Shown here: in pieces, positions 26,715 to 35,306 of the stretch | Numbering within the stretch: the first letter of the stretch is position 1 | Layout: each line of letters opens with the position of its first letter | Notes under the pieces: generated by a model | The model's input: only the letters and a program-made list of their open reading frames with translations | Database searches by the model: none | Told to the model about the DNA's origin: nothing | Position numbers and translations under genes: made by a program | Source of the DNA: Kiritimatiellia bacterium | GTDB lineage: Bacteria > Verrucomicrobiota > Kiritimatiellia > RFP12 > UBA1067 | Direction of reading: 5' to 3' | NCBI GenBank assembly: GCA_017525225.1 | Contig: JAFXTB010000012.1 | Location: 1 to 52,752 of the forward strand | DNA length: 52,752 bases

Positions 26715-28823
26715 ATGAAATCGTTGATAGGAGCGGTCGCGTTCGTGTTCGCTTTCGCTGCATCGGCGGCGATTGAGTTCAAGACGGAAGGGGCGGTGCT
26801 TCGCCTTTCGGACGCATGCGGCGCTGTGGAGTCGCTTGCCGCCCGCGATGGCGCGCAGCGCGTGGTGCCGGCGGCGGAGGCGTTCACGCTGCAGCTTCTG
26901 GACGGCAAAGGCGAGCCGTCGCTGTTCAAGTCGTCGGACTTCTCCTTTTCGCATGAGGGCGGACGCCTCGCATGGCGGCACGCGAACGGGCTTGCCGTCC
27001 AGATGGAGGTTACGGCATCGGACGGCGAATTCCGCTTCAGGCCGTCCATCGCGGGCATCCCAGCCGGAATGCTTCTCGAGTGGTTCGACGGCCCGCAGGT
27101 GTGCATCTCCCCTGACAATGCGCTTTTCTGGCCTGAATGGGACGGAATCGAGGTGACGAAGTTCGCGCACAGGTATCGTCCCGCAGGATACAGGGCGCGG
27201 TTTTCGGGCAACAGCCCGTCGCTATATCCCGGACTTGCCCAGATGCAGTTCATGGCGGCGTACAGGGATGGGCACGGCGTCTACTTTTCCGCCGTGGACG
27301 GACGCCACACGCCCAAGGCAGTCGATTGGGAGGAAGTGGACGCCAGGACGGTGCGGCTCACGCTCCAGACGTTCTGCGGCGACTTGGACGTGGACGGCGC
27401 GTGGCGGCCGCAATTCCACTATTCGCTCCGTCCGTACATGGGCGGCTGGATGGAAGCATGCGAGATCTACCGCGACTGGGTGCGTACCTTGCCCGACTTC
27501 GCAAAGCGGCCTAAGCGTCCGAAATGGATGTACGATTCGCCGGTCAACCTGATCTATCCTGTGCGCGGAGACGGTCGCGACTGCGGCCGCGGCATGAAGC
27601 CCAACCGGCTCTTCCCCTACATGAACGCGATGCCTGCGGTGGAGAAGTATGGAAAACTTCTCGATTCGCGGATAATGGCGCTTCTGATGCATTGGGAGGG
27701 GACCGCCCCCTGGGCGCCACCATACGTGTGGCCGCCATACGGCGGCGAAGAGGCGCTTGCCCGGTTCCGCGACGCGCTCCATGCACGCGGCGATCTTCTC
27801 GGCGTATACTGCTCGGGCACGGCCTGGACGCAGATCTCGAGCATCGTCCCGAGATATTCGCTGGAGCAGCGATTCGAGGACGAACATCTCGGCCGCCACA
27901 TGATGCGTGGTCCGAAGGGCGAGATCACGGCCAACATCTGCAACGGCCATGATGCGCAGAAGCTCGGCTACGACATGTGCCTTGCTGAAGACTGGTGCAT
28001 CGGTGAGATCGTCGCCGAGGCGGAGAAGCTTTCGCGCTTCGGCATCGACTACAGCCAGTTCTTCGACCAGAACATGGGCGGCGGGTGGCTTCTCTGCTAT
28101 GCGAAGCACCATAGACATCCGCCGATTCCCGGCGCGTGGGCGGTAGATGCGATGCTTGCGCTCCAGCGGCGGCTCGTAGGTTCCGGGAAAACAGGCGGCA
28201 TGGTGTTCGGCTGCGAGCAGACCGCCGCCACTCCATACGTGCCGAATCTCCCCTACAGCGATGTCCGTCCGATGCCCGGGCTTATGTTCTACGGACGTCC
28301 CGTTCCCGGTTCGGCGTTCGTGTTCCACGAATGGATGTGCAACTTCACGGGAAACATGTGCGGAATGACCAAGCGCATGGATGCCTTCTGGCGCTGGACG
28401 AGCGGTTTCCACAACGGCGACATGTTCTCGCTCGTACTCAACGACAGGGGGGAGGCCGTCTGCGGATGGCCGTCTCTCTGGGACGAACCGTTTCCCGAGC
28501 GGGAGAGGCTTGTCCAGTTGATAGGCAGATTGAACGCCATAAGGAAGAAGCATCCGTCGTTCCTGCTTGAAGGCAGGATGATACGTCCTTTCGTAAAGTG
28601 CGAGTCGCGTCCCGCGAAGGTCGAATTCGAAGGATGGCGAAGCGGGACGGTGGCGACAGTCGAGGTGCTGACGTCGTTCTGGGAGAATGCGAAGGGCGAG
28701 AGGATCGGCTTCGCGTCCAACTGGCGGAGCGATTCTTCCGATCTCAAGATCACGCACAAGGACGGCCGCGTGGAGACGCGCCGCCTCGCACCGCTTGAAA
28801 CGATCGAGCTCAAAGGTGAATGA
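26715..28823 (+). CDS. Secreted DUF6259-type putative glycoside hydrolase
   Basis: A 702-residue protein with a signal peptide (MKSLIGAVAFVFAFAASA). The N-terminal half is a beta-sandwich (about 20-230) with YRDGHGVYFSAVDGRHTPK. A TIM-barrel-like region (about 260-600) contains LMHWEGTAPWAPPYVWPPYGG, LLGVYCSGTAW, and FGIDYSQFFDQNMGG, where an aspartate pair may be catalytic. A short beta domain ends it. The fold and motifs suggest a DUF6259 glycosidase, but no activity is known to me for this branch. It starts 11 bases after the fusion gene, with AAAGGG as ribosome site. A GTG at 26700 overlapping the previous stop is less likely. Confidence 0.8.
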   Translation: MKSLIGAVAFVFAFAASAAIEFKTEGAVLRLSDACGAVESLAARDGAQRVVPAAEAFTLQLLDGKGEPSLFKSSDFSFSHEGGRLAWRHANGLAVQMEVTASDGEFRFRPSIAGIPAGMLLEWFDGPQVCISPDNALFWPEWDGIEVTKFAHRYRPAGYRARFSGNSPSLYPGLAQMQFMAAYRDGHGVYFSAVDGRHTPKAVDWEEVDARTVRLTLQTFCGDLDVDGAWRPQFHYSLRPYMGGWMEACEIYRDWVRTLPDFAKRPKRPKWMYDSPVNLIYPVRGDGRDCGRGMKPNRLFPYMNAMPAVEKYGKLLDSRIMALLMHWEGTAPWAPPYVWPPYGGEEALARFRDALHARGDLLGVYCSGTAWTQISSIVPRYSLEQRFEDEHLGRHMMRGPKGEITANICNGHDAQKLGYDMCLAEDWCIGEIVAEAEKLSRFGIDYSQFFDQNMGGGWLLCYAKHHRHPPIPGAWAVDAMLALQRRLVGSGKTGGMVFGCEQTAATPYVPNLPYSDVRPMPGLMFYGRPVPGSAFVFHEWMCNFTGNMCGMTKRMDAFWRWTSGFHNGDMFSLVLNDRGEAVCGWPSLWDEPFPERERLVQLIGRLNAIRKKHPSFLLEGRMIRPFVKCESRPAKVEFEGWRSGTVATVEVLTSFWENAKGERIGFASNWRSDSSDLKITHKDGRVETRRLAPLETIELKGE

Positions 28824-28856
28824 AGTGCAATACGTGCCTGGTGAATGAAGTCCAAT
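28815..28856 (+). repeat. Tandem duplication at a gene junction
   Basis: GGTGAATGAAGTGCAAT (28815-28831) and GGTGAATGAAGTCCAAT (28840-28856) match at 16 of 17 bases with a 25-bp period. The first copy carries the stop codon of the DUF6259 gene and the second the start codon of the MATE gene. Confidence 0.8.
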
Positions 28857-30248
28857 GACAGAATGAAGGCTCTTGCGGAGGCGCCCATAGGACGCCTCCT
28901 GTTTGCGTATTCATGGCCTGCGCTCGTTTCGATGTCGCTGAATGCGCTCTATTCGGTGGTGGATCGATTCTTCATAGGTCGGGGTTGCGGGGCGGATGCG
29001 ATGGCGGGGCTTACCTTGGCCATGCCCATCGTGATGGCATTCGGCGCGTTCGGCGTCTTCATTGGCGCAGGCCATTCCGCGGTCCTGTCGATCAAGCTTG
29101 GCTTGGGCGACCGCGTTTCGTCCGAAAAGGTGCTGGGCCAGCTCGTGGCCTTCAAGCTGCTGTTCTTTCTTGTGCTGCCGCCGCTTGTGTTCTTCAATCT
29201 TGACACGGTGCTTGGCTGGTGCGGCGGCGCGAAGGTGACGCCAGGTGCCTACGCCGCGGCCACGGAATACCTGAAGCTCGTGCTGTTCTTCCATCTCTTC
29301 TCGCACTTGGCGTTCGGACTTTCCGCGATGATGCGTGGCGAAGGTGCCGCCGTGCAGTCGATGACGTGCCTGGCGATCGGATTCGGACTCAACTTCCTGC
29401 TTGATCCGCTCTTGATCTTCGGATTTGGGATGGGGATCGCCGGTGCGGCGTGGGCGACGAACATTTCGATGGCGGTCAGCTGCGCATGGGCGTTGTCGTA
29501 CTATGTCCGGCGGCGGAGCGTGGTACGGCTCCGTCTTGGACGGATCGGATTCCATCGCGGACTTGTCCTGCGCGCCGCCGGAATAGGCGTCGCACCGTTC
29601 CTCCAGCAGCTGGCCGGCGCCGTGATCAACTTCGCGCTCGTAGCCGCATTCGCCAAGTGGGCCACGGACGGTACCGCCGCAACGCGGCAGATCGCTTCGC
29701 TCGGCGTGTTCCAGAGCGCGTTCATGCTGGTGTTCATGCCGGTGCTGGGCGCACAGCAGGGACTGGCCCCGATCATCGGCTATAATTGGGGCGCAAGGAA
29801 TTTCGGACGTGTGCGGCGCACCTTCCTGATGGGGCTGTGGGCCACTACGGCGCTATGCGTCCTGGCCTGCGTCGTCCAGACCGTGCCACCGCTGCATCAT
29901 GCGCTCGTCGCCTGTTTCGTTTCGTCGTCCGACATCGCCTTGCGCCAGCTTGCCGCCTCGGATCTGCAGCTCGCCAACTGCATGCTGTGGTGCATCAGCC
30001 TGAACGTCGTCTCGACGACGTATTTCCAGTCCATCGGCCACCCCAAGACCGCCATCGCGCTTTCCGCGCTGCGGCAGTTCGGATGCCTCCTGCCGTGCCT
30101 GTGGATATTCCCGTACTTCTTCGACGACCACACTTTTGGAATCTGGGTGGCGCTGCCGGTCTCGGATGTCCTGGCCAATCTGGCCACCATCGTGCCGTTC
30201 TTCCTGCAGATGCGGTTCCTCGGGCGTCTTGCCAAGCGTGGAAGGTAG
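28845..30248 (+). CDS. MATE family efflux transporter
   Basis: A 467-residue inner-membrane protein with about twelve hydrophobic segments in two similar halves. The N-terminus reads PIGRLLFAYSWPALVSMSLNALYSVVDRFFIG, the characteristic MATE beginning. Motifs such as GAGHSAVLSIKLG and QQGLAPIIGYNWGA are also conserved in the NorM/DinF-like branches. These proteins export cationic drugs or metabolites in exchange for sodium ions or protons; the substrate here is unknown. It follows the DUF6259 gene by 21 bases that contain a small duplication and no good ribosome site. A second Met at 28863 could be the true start. Confidence 0.93.
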   Translation: MKSNDRMKALAEAPIGRLLFAYSWPALVSMSLNALYSVVDRFFIGRGCGADAMAGLTLAMPIVMAFGAFGVFIGAGHSAVLSIKLGLGDRVSSEKVLGQLVAFKLLFFLVLPPLVFFNLDTVLGWCGGAKVTPGAYAAATEYLKLVLFFHLFSHLAFGLSAMMRGEGAAVQSMTCLAIGFGLNFLLDPLLIFGFGMGIAGAAWATNISMAVSCAWALSYYVRRRSVVRLRLGRIGFHRGLVLRAAGIGVAPFLQQLAGAVINFALVAAFAKWATDGTAATRQIASLGVFQSAFMLVFMPVLGAQQGLAPIIGYNWGARNFGRVRRTFLMGLWATTALCVLACVVQTVPPLHHALVACFVSSSDIALRQLAASDLQLANCMLWCISLNVVSTTYFQSIGHPKTAIALSALRQFGCLLPCLWIFPYFFDDHTFGIWVALPVSDVLANLATIVPFFLQMRFLGRLAKRGR

Positions 30249-30307
30249 AGCTACCCCTCAGTTGACCGCAGAATTCAAGATCGTCCGACTGGGGAAGAAG
30301 GTGGGAA

Positions 30308-30381
30308 TGGTTGCCTCATATGGACTCGAACCATAACAAGCAGATTCAGAATCTGCGGTGCTACCATTACACCATGAGGCA
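30308..30381 (-). tRNA. tRNA-Gln(CTG)
   Basis: Read on the minus strand, 74 bases fold into a complete cloverleaf. The acceptor is TGCCTCA/TGAGGCA with a U1-A72 pair as usual for tRNA-Gln. The D-arm is around GTAATGGTAG, the anticodon arm GCAGA-TTCTGAA-TCTGC with anticodon CTG (30347-30349 on the plus strand), and the T-arm TATGG-TTCGAGT-CCATA. The discriminator is A and CCA is encoded (30310-30308). It lies alone between the MATE gene and murA. Confidence 0.95.
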
Positions 30382-30418
30382 ATGCGGTGAAAACGGGTGG
30401 TATTATATCAAAGACCCC

Positions 30419-30447
30419 TTGCGGACGCAAGCGGGAAAAGGTATAAT
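30419..30447 (+). promoter_or_regulatory. murA promoter
   Basis: TTGCGG (30419-30424), 17 bp, TATAAT (30442-30447). Only 8 bases separate the -10 from the GTG at 30456, so the transcript is predicted to start at or one or two bases before the start codon. Confidence 0.83.
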
Positions 30448-30455
30448 CTTGGGCC

Positions 30456-31745
30456 GTGGGTAGATTCCATATAAAAGGACGCATGACGGTCTCCGGTACG
30501 CACCGGGTGCCGGGCAACAAGAACGCCGCACTGCCGATGATAGCGGCGGCGCTGCTGTCGTCGGAGCCAGTGACGCTCAAGAACGTGCCCGACATATCGG
30601 ATGTCGCCAACATGCTCGAATGTGCATCGCGCTTCGGCGCTTCTGTCTCGCGCGACCGCGCCGCGCGGACGGTGCGCATAGAGGCGCGTCGGCTCAGGAC
30701 GGTCCGGCTGGATCCGGCGCTCGCCCGCGCAATCCGCACATCGGTCCTGTTCGCCGGGCCGCTTCTCGCGCGCGCCGGCGGCGTGACGCTTCCGCCCCCT
30801 GGCGGCGACGGCATAGGCCATCGGCGCCTCGACACGCACTTCGACGGTTTCGCGGCGCTCGGGGCGAAGGTGAAGTGCGGCAGGCGGATCCTTTCCGTGA
30901 AGGCGCCGCGCGGGCTTTCCGGCGCATCGATCATGCTCGACGAGGCGAGCGTCACCGCTACGGAGAATATCCTGATGGCCGCATCGCTCGCGAGAGGCGT
31001 CACGGAGATATACAACGCCGCCTGTGAGCCGCACGTGCAGGATCTTGCCGCCATGCTCAACGGCATGGGCGCGAAGATATCGGGTGCAGGCACCAACCGC
31101 ATCGTCGTCAAGGGCGTGGAACGCCTGCATGGTGCCACGGCGCGGGTAGGATGCGACTACATCGAGGGTGCCAGCTACCTTACGGCGGCGGCCGTGACGG
31201 GTGGCGAGATCACGCTTACGGAGATAGACCCGGCGGCGTTCAGCGTCCTTGAGAAGCCGTTCGCTCGGTTCGGGGTCAGATGGACCGTGGACGCCGCGCG
31301 GCGTACGCTGCACATGCCAGCGAGGAAGCGCCGCAAGATGCGCTACGACCTCGGCGATGCGATACCCTCGGTCGCGGACGGACCCTGGCCGATGTTCCCT
31401 TCGGACCTCGTGGCCATCCTGATAGTCCTTGCCACGCAGACGCGCGGCACGTGCCTATTCTTCGAGAAGATGTTCGAAAGCCGCCTCTATTTCGTGGACC
31501 ATCTGATCGGCATGGGGGCGAAGATCGTGCAGTGCGATCCGCACCGCGTCGTGGTGACGGGCCCCACGGTGCTTTCCGGCACCACGGTCACCTCGCCCGA
31601 CATCCGCGCGGGGATCTCGCTCATACTCGCCGCGCTATGCGCGAAAGGGGAGACGACCATACTCAACGCCGAATCCATCGACCGAGGCTACGAATCCGTA
31701 GATCGCGAGCTCACCGCCCTTGGCGCAAGCATCCGCCGCCAGTGA
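30456..31745 (+). CDS. murA: UDP-N-acetylglucosamine 1-carboxyvinyltransferase with Cys-to-Asp active site
   Basis: A 429-residue MurA, which transfers enolpyruvate from PEP to UDP-GlcNAc, the first committed step of peptidoglycan synthesis. The family beginning MGRFHIKG fits the GTG start, and GNKNAALPMIAAALL holds the conserved Lys-Asn pair. In the active-site loop GGDGIGHRRLD, residue 118 is Asp (GAC at 30807-30809) where most MurA proteins have the fosfomycin-reactive Cys. Mycobacterial and chlamydial MurA have Asp there and are naturally fosfomycin-insensitive. The promoter predicts a leaderless message. Length is normal. murA stands apart from the wall cluster at 3-8 kb. Confidence 0.95.
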   Translation: MGRFHIKGRMTVSGTHRVPGNKNAALPMIAAALLSSEPVTLKNVPDISDVANMLECASRFGASVSRDRAARTVRIEARRLRTVRLDPALARAIRTSVLFAGPLLARAGGVTLPPPGGDGIGHRRLDTHFDGFAALGAKVKCGRRILSVKAPRGLSGASIMLDEASVTATENILMAASLARGVTEIYNAACEPHVQDLAAMLNGMGAKISGAGTNRIVVKGVERLHGATARVGCDYIEGASYLTAAAVTGGEITLTEIDPAAFSVLEKPFARFGVRWTVDAARRTLHMPARKRRKMRYDLGDAIPSVADGPWPMFPSDLVAILIVLATQTRGTCLFFEKMFESRLYFVDHLIGMGAKIVQCDPHRVVVTGPTVLSGTTVTSPDIRAGISLILAALCAKGETTILNAESIDRGYESVDRELTALGASIRRQ

Positions 31746-31752
31746 GGGAGGC

Positions 31753-31781
31753 TTGCGTGGCAGGGGCGGATTTGGTAAAAT
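31753..31781 (+). promoter_or_regulatory. Promoter of the lipoprotein oxidoreductase gene
   Basis: TTGCGT (31753-31758), 17 bp, TAAAAT (31776-31781) preceded by TGG. The leader to the ATG at 31830 is about 42 bases, with a purine-rich AAGAGA. Confidence 0.83.
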
Positions 31782-31829
31782 CAGACCGTCGCTAGACGGA
31801 AAAGGAACACGCAAGAAAAGAGACACGTA

Positions 31830-33215
31830 ATGAAAATGAACAAGCTCATGGTCATCGGAACTGTGGCGGCCGTTGCCGCCGGATGCTGCAACGAGTGCAG
31901 CAAGGTGGAGCGCAAGCCGGTCAAGGACGTCTCCTTCATTGAACTGGATCCCGGCCACTTCCACGCCGCGCTGGTGTTGAACCGCTCCTACGACGGCGTA
32001 TCGAAGGATGTGCGCGTGTTTGCGCCGAAGGGGCCGGATGTCGAGTCGCACACGAAGCTCGTCGCCGCGTTCAACTCGCGCAAGGACAACCCCACCGCAT
32101 GGAACGAGATCGTCTACACGGGCGACGACTATCTGCAGAAGGCGCTGGCCGTCAAGGACAGGTATTCATCCGTGGTGGTGCTGGCCGGAAAGAACAACCT
32201 CAAGGCGGACTACTATCTCGAGGCGGTCAAGGCCGGGTTCCATGTCCTGTCCGACAAGCCGATGGCGATCACCCCCGACGCCTTCGCCAAGCTCGAGGAG
32301 GCCGCCGCCATCGCCGAGAAGAAGGGACTCTACTTCGCAGACATCATGACCGAGCGCAACGAGATAACGACGATCCTCCATCGTTCGCTCGTCGCCGCGA
32401 AGGATCTGTATGGCGAGCAGGAAAAGGGCACGCCCGAGGATCCTGCTGTGACGAAGGTGTCGGTGCACCACTTCTGCAAGCTCGTGAACGGCAAGCCGCT
32501 GCAGCGTCCGGGCTGGTACTACGACACCGACCAGCAGGGCGAGGCGATCGTGGACGTGACGACGCATCTCACGGACCTCGTGCAGTGGGAGACCTTCCCT
32601 GGCCAGATCCTCTCCAAGAGCGACGTGAAGATGTGCTCCGCGCGCGTATGGCCCACGCCCATCACGGCGGCGGACTACGAGAAGTCGACAGGCCTCAAGA
32701 CGTGGCCGGACTTCCTCAAGAAGGACGTGGACAAGAACAACGTGCTGCAGTGCAAGGCCAACGGCGAGTTCACTTACGCGTTGAAGGGCGTGCATGCCAA
32801 GGTGTCGGTGGAGTGGCACTTCATGGCGCCGCCCGGCACGGGCGATACCCACTATTCGCTCATGCGTGGTACCAAGGCCGAAGTGCTCATCCGCCAGGGC
32901 AAGGAGGAGGGGTACAAGCCGAAGGTGTACGTGATGCCGCGCAAGGGGCAGGACAAGGCCGCTCTCGAGAAGGCCCTTGCCGCCGCCGTGGCCGAGTTCA
33001 ACAAGACCTATCCCGGCATCGCCTACAGGCCGCATGGCGATGGCTGGATAATGGACGTACCGCAGAAGTACGAGATCGGCCACGAGGCGCACTTCAGCCA
33101 GGTGATGAAGATGTATCTCGGCTGGATGCGCAAGGGCGAGCAGCCGGTGGACTATCTGCCCAACATGCTCGTGAAGTACTACACGATCACCGAGGCGTGG
33201 AAGAAGAGCCGTTGA
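31830..33215 (+). CDS. Gfo/Idh/MocA-like oxidoreductase lipoprotein
   Basis: A 461-residue protein with a lipoprotein signal (MKMNKLMVIGTVAAVAAGC, Cys19 at the lipobox). The dinucleotide-fold part (about 35-170) contains DPGHFHAALVLNRSYDG and GFHVLSDKPMAITPDAF, the second being the classic motif with the catalytic lysine of the family. The C-terminal half matches the secreted putative oxidoreductase C-terminal type (HFCKLVNGKPLQRPGWYYDTDQQGEAIVDVTTHL). Such proteins are common in Bacteroidota and PVC glycan loci; whether this one is redox-active or hydrolytic is unknown. It converges with tilS, only four bases apart. Confidence 0.87.
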   Translation: MKMNKLMVIGTVAAVAAGCCNECSKVERKPVKDVSFIELDPGHFHAALVLNRSYDGVSKDVRVFAPKGPDVESHTKLVAAFNSRKDNPTAWNEIVYTGDDYLQKALAVKDRYSSVVVLAGKNNLKADYYLEAVKAGFHVLSDKPMAITPDAFAKLEEAAAIAEKKGLYFADIMTERNEITTILHRSLVAAKDLYGEQEKGTPEDPAVTKVSVHHFCKLVNGKPLQRPGWYYDTDQQGEAIVDVTTHLTDLVQWETFPGQILSKSDVKMCSARVWPTPITAADYEKSTGLKTWPDFLKKDVDKNNVLQCKANGEFTYALKGVHAKVSVEWHFMAPPGTGDTHYSLMRGTKAEVLIRQGKEEGYKPKVYVMPRKGQDKAALEKALAAAVAEFNKTYPGIAYRPHGDGWIMDVPQKYEIGHEAHFSQVMKMYLGWMRKGEQPVDYLPNMLVKYYTITEAWKKSR

Positions 33216-33219
33216 GGCG

Positions 33220-34269
33220 TCAGGCTTCCGTCATCTCCAGGCGCCAGCTGCCGGCATCGGGCGATTCCACGGCGGCGGCCAGGGCGACGCGGTAGCCGGG
33301 TACCCAGAGGATTTCGCCCGTTGCCGCGTCCGCCAGCAGCGGAAGGTGCCGCCGGACATCCGGCGGCACCTTCGCCGTTACGAATACGTCCTGTATCTTG
33401 CGGGACTTTCCATCCATGCCGGTGGGGGCGATGCGGTCGCCTGCGCGCCAGGGGCGCAACTCAAGCGTGCGCCCGGCGAGCGCCCGCCTGCCCAGGAACG
33501 CCACGGCCGGCATGCGGCCGATGGCCTGCGGTGCACGGTCGAATCCCGTGGCGGGCGAGATGCGCAGTATGAATCTGGGCCGTGGCGCGGGTGGCGTCGG
33601 CGGCGCGGGCGGTGGTGGCGGCGTGAGCTCGCCGCGCAAGATGGCCGCGGTCTTGCAGATGTGTTCCGAAATCCTCGGGTCGAGATTCTCGCGAAGCCAG
33701 GGCAGCACGACATGTCGTACCTTGTTGCGCAGGATGGAGGTGTCGGCATTGGTGGAATCCTCGCGCCAGGGCATGCCCTGGCGGTAGAGGAAGTCCTTCA
33801 GTTCGGCGTCGCGCAGGCATAGCAACGGACGTATGAACGTGATGCCGTCCACCTTCGAGATGCGCTTGAGACCGGCGAGGCCGTCTGGCCCGGATCCTCG
33901 CGCCAGTCGCATGAGGAACGTCTCGGCGACGTCGTCGGCGTGGTGGCCGGTGGCGATCGCATCGAGCTTCAGGCGCGCCGACATGCGAGCGAAGAAGGCG
34001 AGCCTTTCGCGACGTGCGGCCATCTCAAGCGACTCGCCGCGCCTGCGAACGACCTTGACGCGCGTACCGTGGAATGGCAGGCCGAGCCGGCGCGCGAGCG
34101 AACGCACGAAGCGCGCATCGTCCCCGGAGTCATTCCTGATGCCGTGGTCGACATGCAGCACGACCGCCCTGAAGCCATGCGTCTTCTGCAATGCGGCCAT
34201 GACGACGGCCAGCGCGGTTGAGTCCGCGCCACCCGAGACGGCCAGTCCGATCTTCCATCTTCTTTTCAT
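33220..34269 (-). CDS. tilS: tRNA(Ile)-lysidine synthase
   Basis: A 349-residue PP-loop ATPase that converts C34 of the CAU anticodon of tRNA-Ile2 to lysidine. The ATP-binding SGGADS is at residues 12-17, then VLHVDHGIR, ATGHHADDVAETFLMRLARGSG and PLL, and REDSTNAD, all TilS hallmarks. After the catalytic domain comes a proline-rich run (about residues 216-230, TPPPPPAPPTPP) that looks like a flexible linker before the C-terminal domain. The start is supported by the family N-terminus and a -10 box (TGGTAAAAT on the minus strand) only 9 bases upstream, leaving no room for a ribosome site. Confidence 0.94.
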   Translation of the reverse strand: MKRRWKIGLAVSGGADSTALAVVMAALQKTHGFRAVVLHVDHGIRNDSGDDARFVRSLARRLGLPFHGTRVKVVRRRGESLEMAARRERLAFFARMSARLKLDAIATGHHADDVAETFLMRLARGSGPDGLAGLKRISKVDGITFIRPLLCLRDAELKDFLYRQGMPWREDSTNADTSILRNKVRHVVLPWLRENLDPRISEHICKTAAILRGELTPPPPPAPPTPPAPRPRFILRISPATGFDRAPQAIGRMPAVAFLGRRALAGRTLELRPWRAGDRIAPTGMDGKSRKIQDVFVTAKVPPDVRRHLPLLADAATGEILWVPGYRVALAAAVESPDAGSWRLEMTEA

Positions 34270-34278
34270 CGGTCGATT

Positions 34279-34287
34279 ATTTTACCA
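34279..34287 (-). promoter_or_regulatory. Extended -10 of tilS
   Basis: TGGTAAAAT on the minus strand, ending 9 bases before the tilS ATG. It is divergent from an identical extended -10 at 34334-34342. Confidence 0.65.
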
Positions 34288-34333
34288 TAAATGCGGCGGT
34301 TGCGAAATTGCCACACCTTAAATCACGGAATTA

Positions 34334-34342
34334 TGGTAAAAT
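34334..34342 (+). promoter_or_regulatory. Extended -10 of the secreted propeller gene
   Basis: TGGTAAAAT, ending 7 bases before the ATG at 34350. Predicted leaderless. No good -35 at 16-18 bp, as is common for extended -10 promoters. Confidence 0.65.
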
Positions 34343-34349
34343 ATCCGTC

Positions 34350-35306
34350 ATGAACTTGACGAAACCATATCGCGGACTTCCCGTCTGCGGTTTCAGAAAA
34401 TGGATGACCGTGGCGGCGGTGGCCTCGGCGATGTACTGCGGTATGGCAGGGAGCGCGAAGATGGAAGCCGTACTGACCGTACCGCACGAGCTGGACTGCC
34501 TTCTGAAGTCAGGCCACATACAGGGGGCGTGCTGCTCCGAGCAGGGCATATACCTTTCGCATTCCCTCGGCATCGACAAGATCGGATGGGATGGACGACT
34601 CATCAAGCACATCGACGTGCCAGAGCATCTTGGCGACAGCGCGTATGCGAACGGTAGAATATACGGGGCGTTCGTTTTGCGCAAGCAGAAGGACCGCAAG
34701 GATGGCAAGATCGGCCTGGTGCGCGTGTGGGACGAGGATCTCAACCAGGTCGACGAGGCATGGTTCGACGAGGCCCTGGATGGAATCGTCGTACTGGGCG
34801 ACACGGTGTACGTGGGCGTGGACAGGTGGGGGCACAATCCCCATCCGCTCTGCTGTGTCAAGCGTCTGGGCCTGGACCTTTCAGACAGAGGCAACCTGGA
34901 CATTGACCTCGGCTACAACCTGCATTACGGAGTGCAGACGATGGCCACCGACGGCAAGGACATATTCTTCGGCAACTACGGAGCCGGCCGGGACGCGGGG
35001 AATCCCAAAGGGTTCAACTGTTCCCGTCTTACGCCGAAGCTGGAGCTGCTGGAAAACATCAAGTTCCATTGCAGCGAGGGCTTCGGCCTCGTGCCGAGGT
35101 CCGTGTCGAAGTCCGACGTCCCTGTCTTCTTCGCGGTCCGCGCGCTGGGCGGAAACATGCAGGGCTGGCGCAAGGATCCCACGAACAATCCACCGCGTAT
35201 CCGCATCGATTTCTACGAGTGGAAGGAAGGCAGGATGCGCTCCATCAGCGGTACCAGGATATCGTCTTGCAAAAAGGAAAACAGACAGGAGAAGGAAAAG
35301 AAATGA
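34350..35306 (+). CDS. Secreted propeller-like protein of unknown function
   Basis: A 318-residue protein with a basic N-terminus and hydrophobic stretch (about 17-35) serving as signal. The rest consists of short beta-strand repeats (GIYLSHSLGIDKIGWDGRLIKHID, GDTVYVGVDRWG, DIFFGNYGAG), which suggests a beta-propeller; I recognise no named family. The C-terminus is strongly charged (KKENRQEKEKK). The ATG at 34350 is chosen over longer upstream frames because it is the first codon after the -10 box. Its stop overlaps the next start (ATGA), so the two secreted proteins are probably made together. Confidence 0.7.
   Translation: MNLTKPYRGLPVCGFRKWMTVAAVASAMYCGMAGSAKMEAVLTVPHELDCLLKSGHIQGACCSEQGIYLSHSLGIDKIGWDGRLIKHIDVPEHLGDSAYANGRIYGAFVLRKQKDRKDGKIGLVRVWDEDLNQVDEAWFDEALDGIVVLGDTVYVGVDRWGHNPHPLCCVKRLGLDLSDRGNLDIDLGYNLHYGVQTMATDGKDIFFGNYGAGRDAGNPKGFNCSRLTPKLELLENIKFHCSEGFGLVPRSVSKSDVPVFFAVRALGGNMQGWRKDPTNNPPRIRIDFYEWKEGRMRSISGTRISSCKKENRQEKEKK

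Noticed and set aside
30249-30455. tRNA-Gln as a second integration site
   Set aside because: The tRNA is complete, its flanks are ordinary chromosomal genes, and no duplicated 3' half of it is seen elsewhere in the window.
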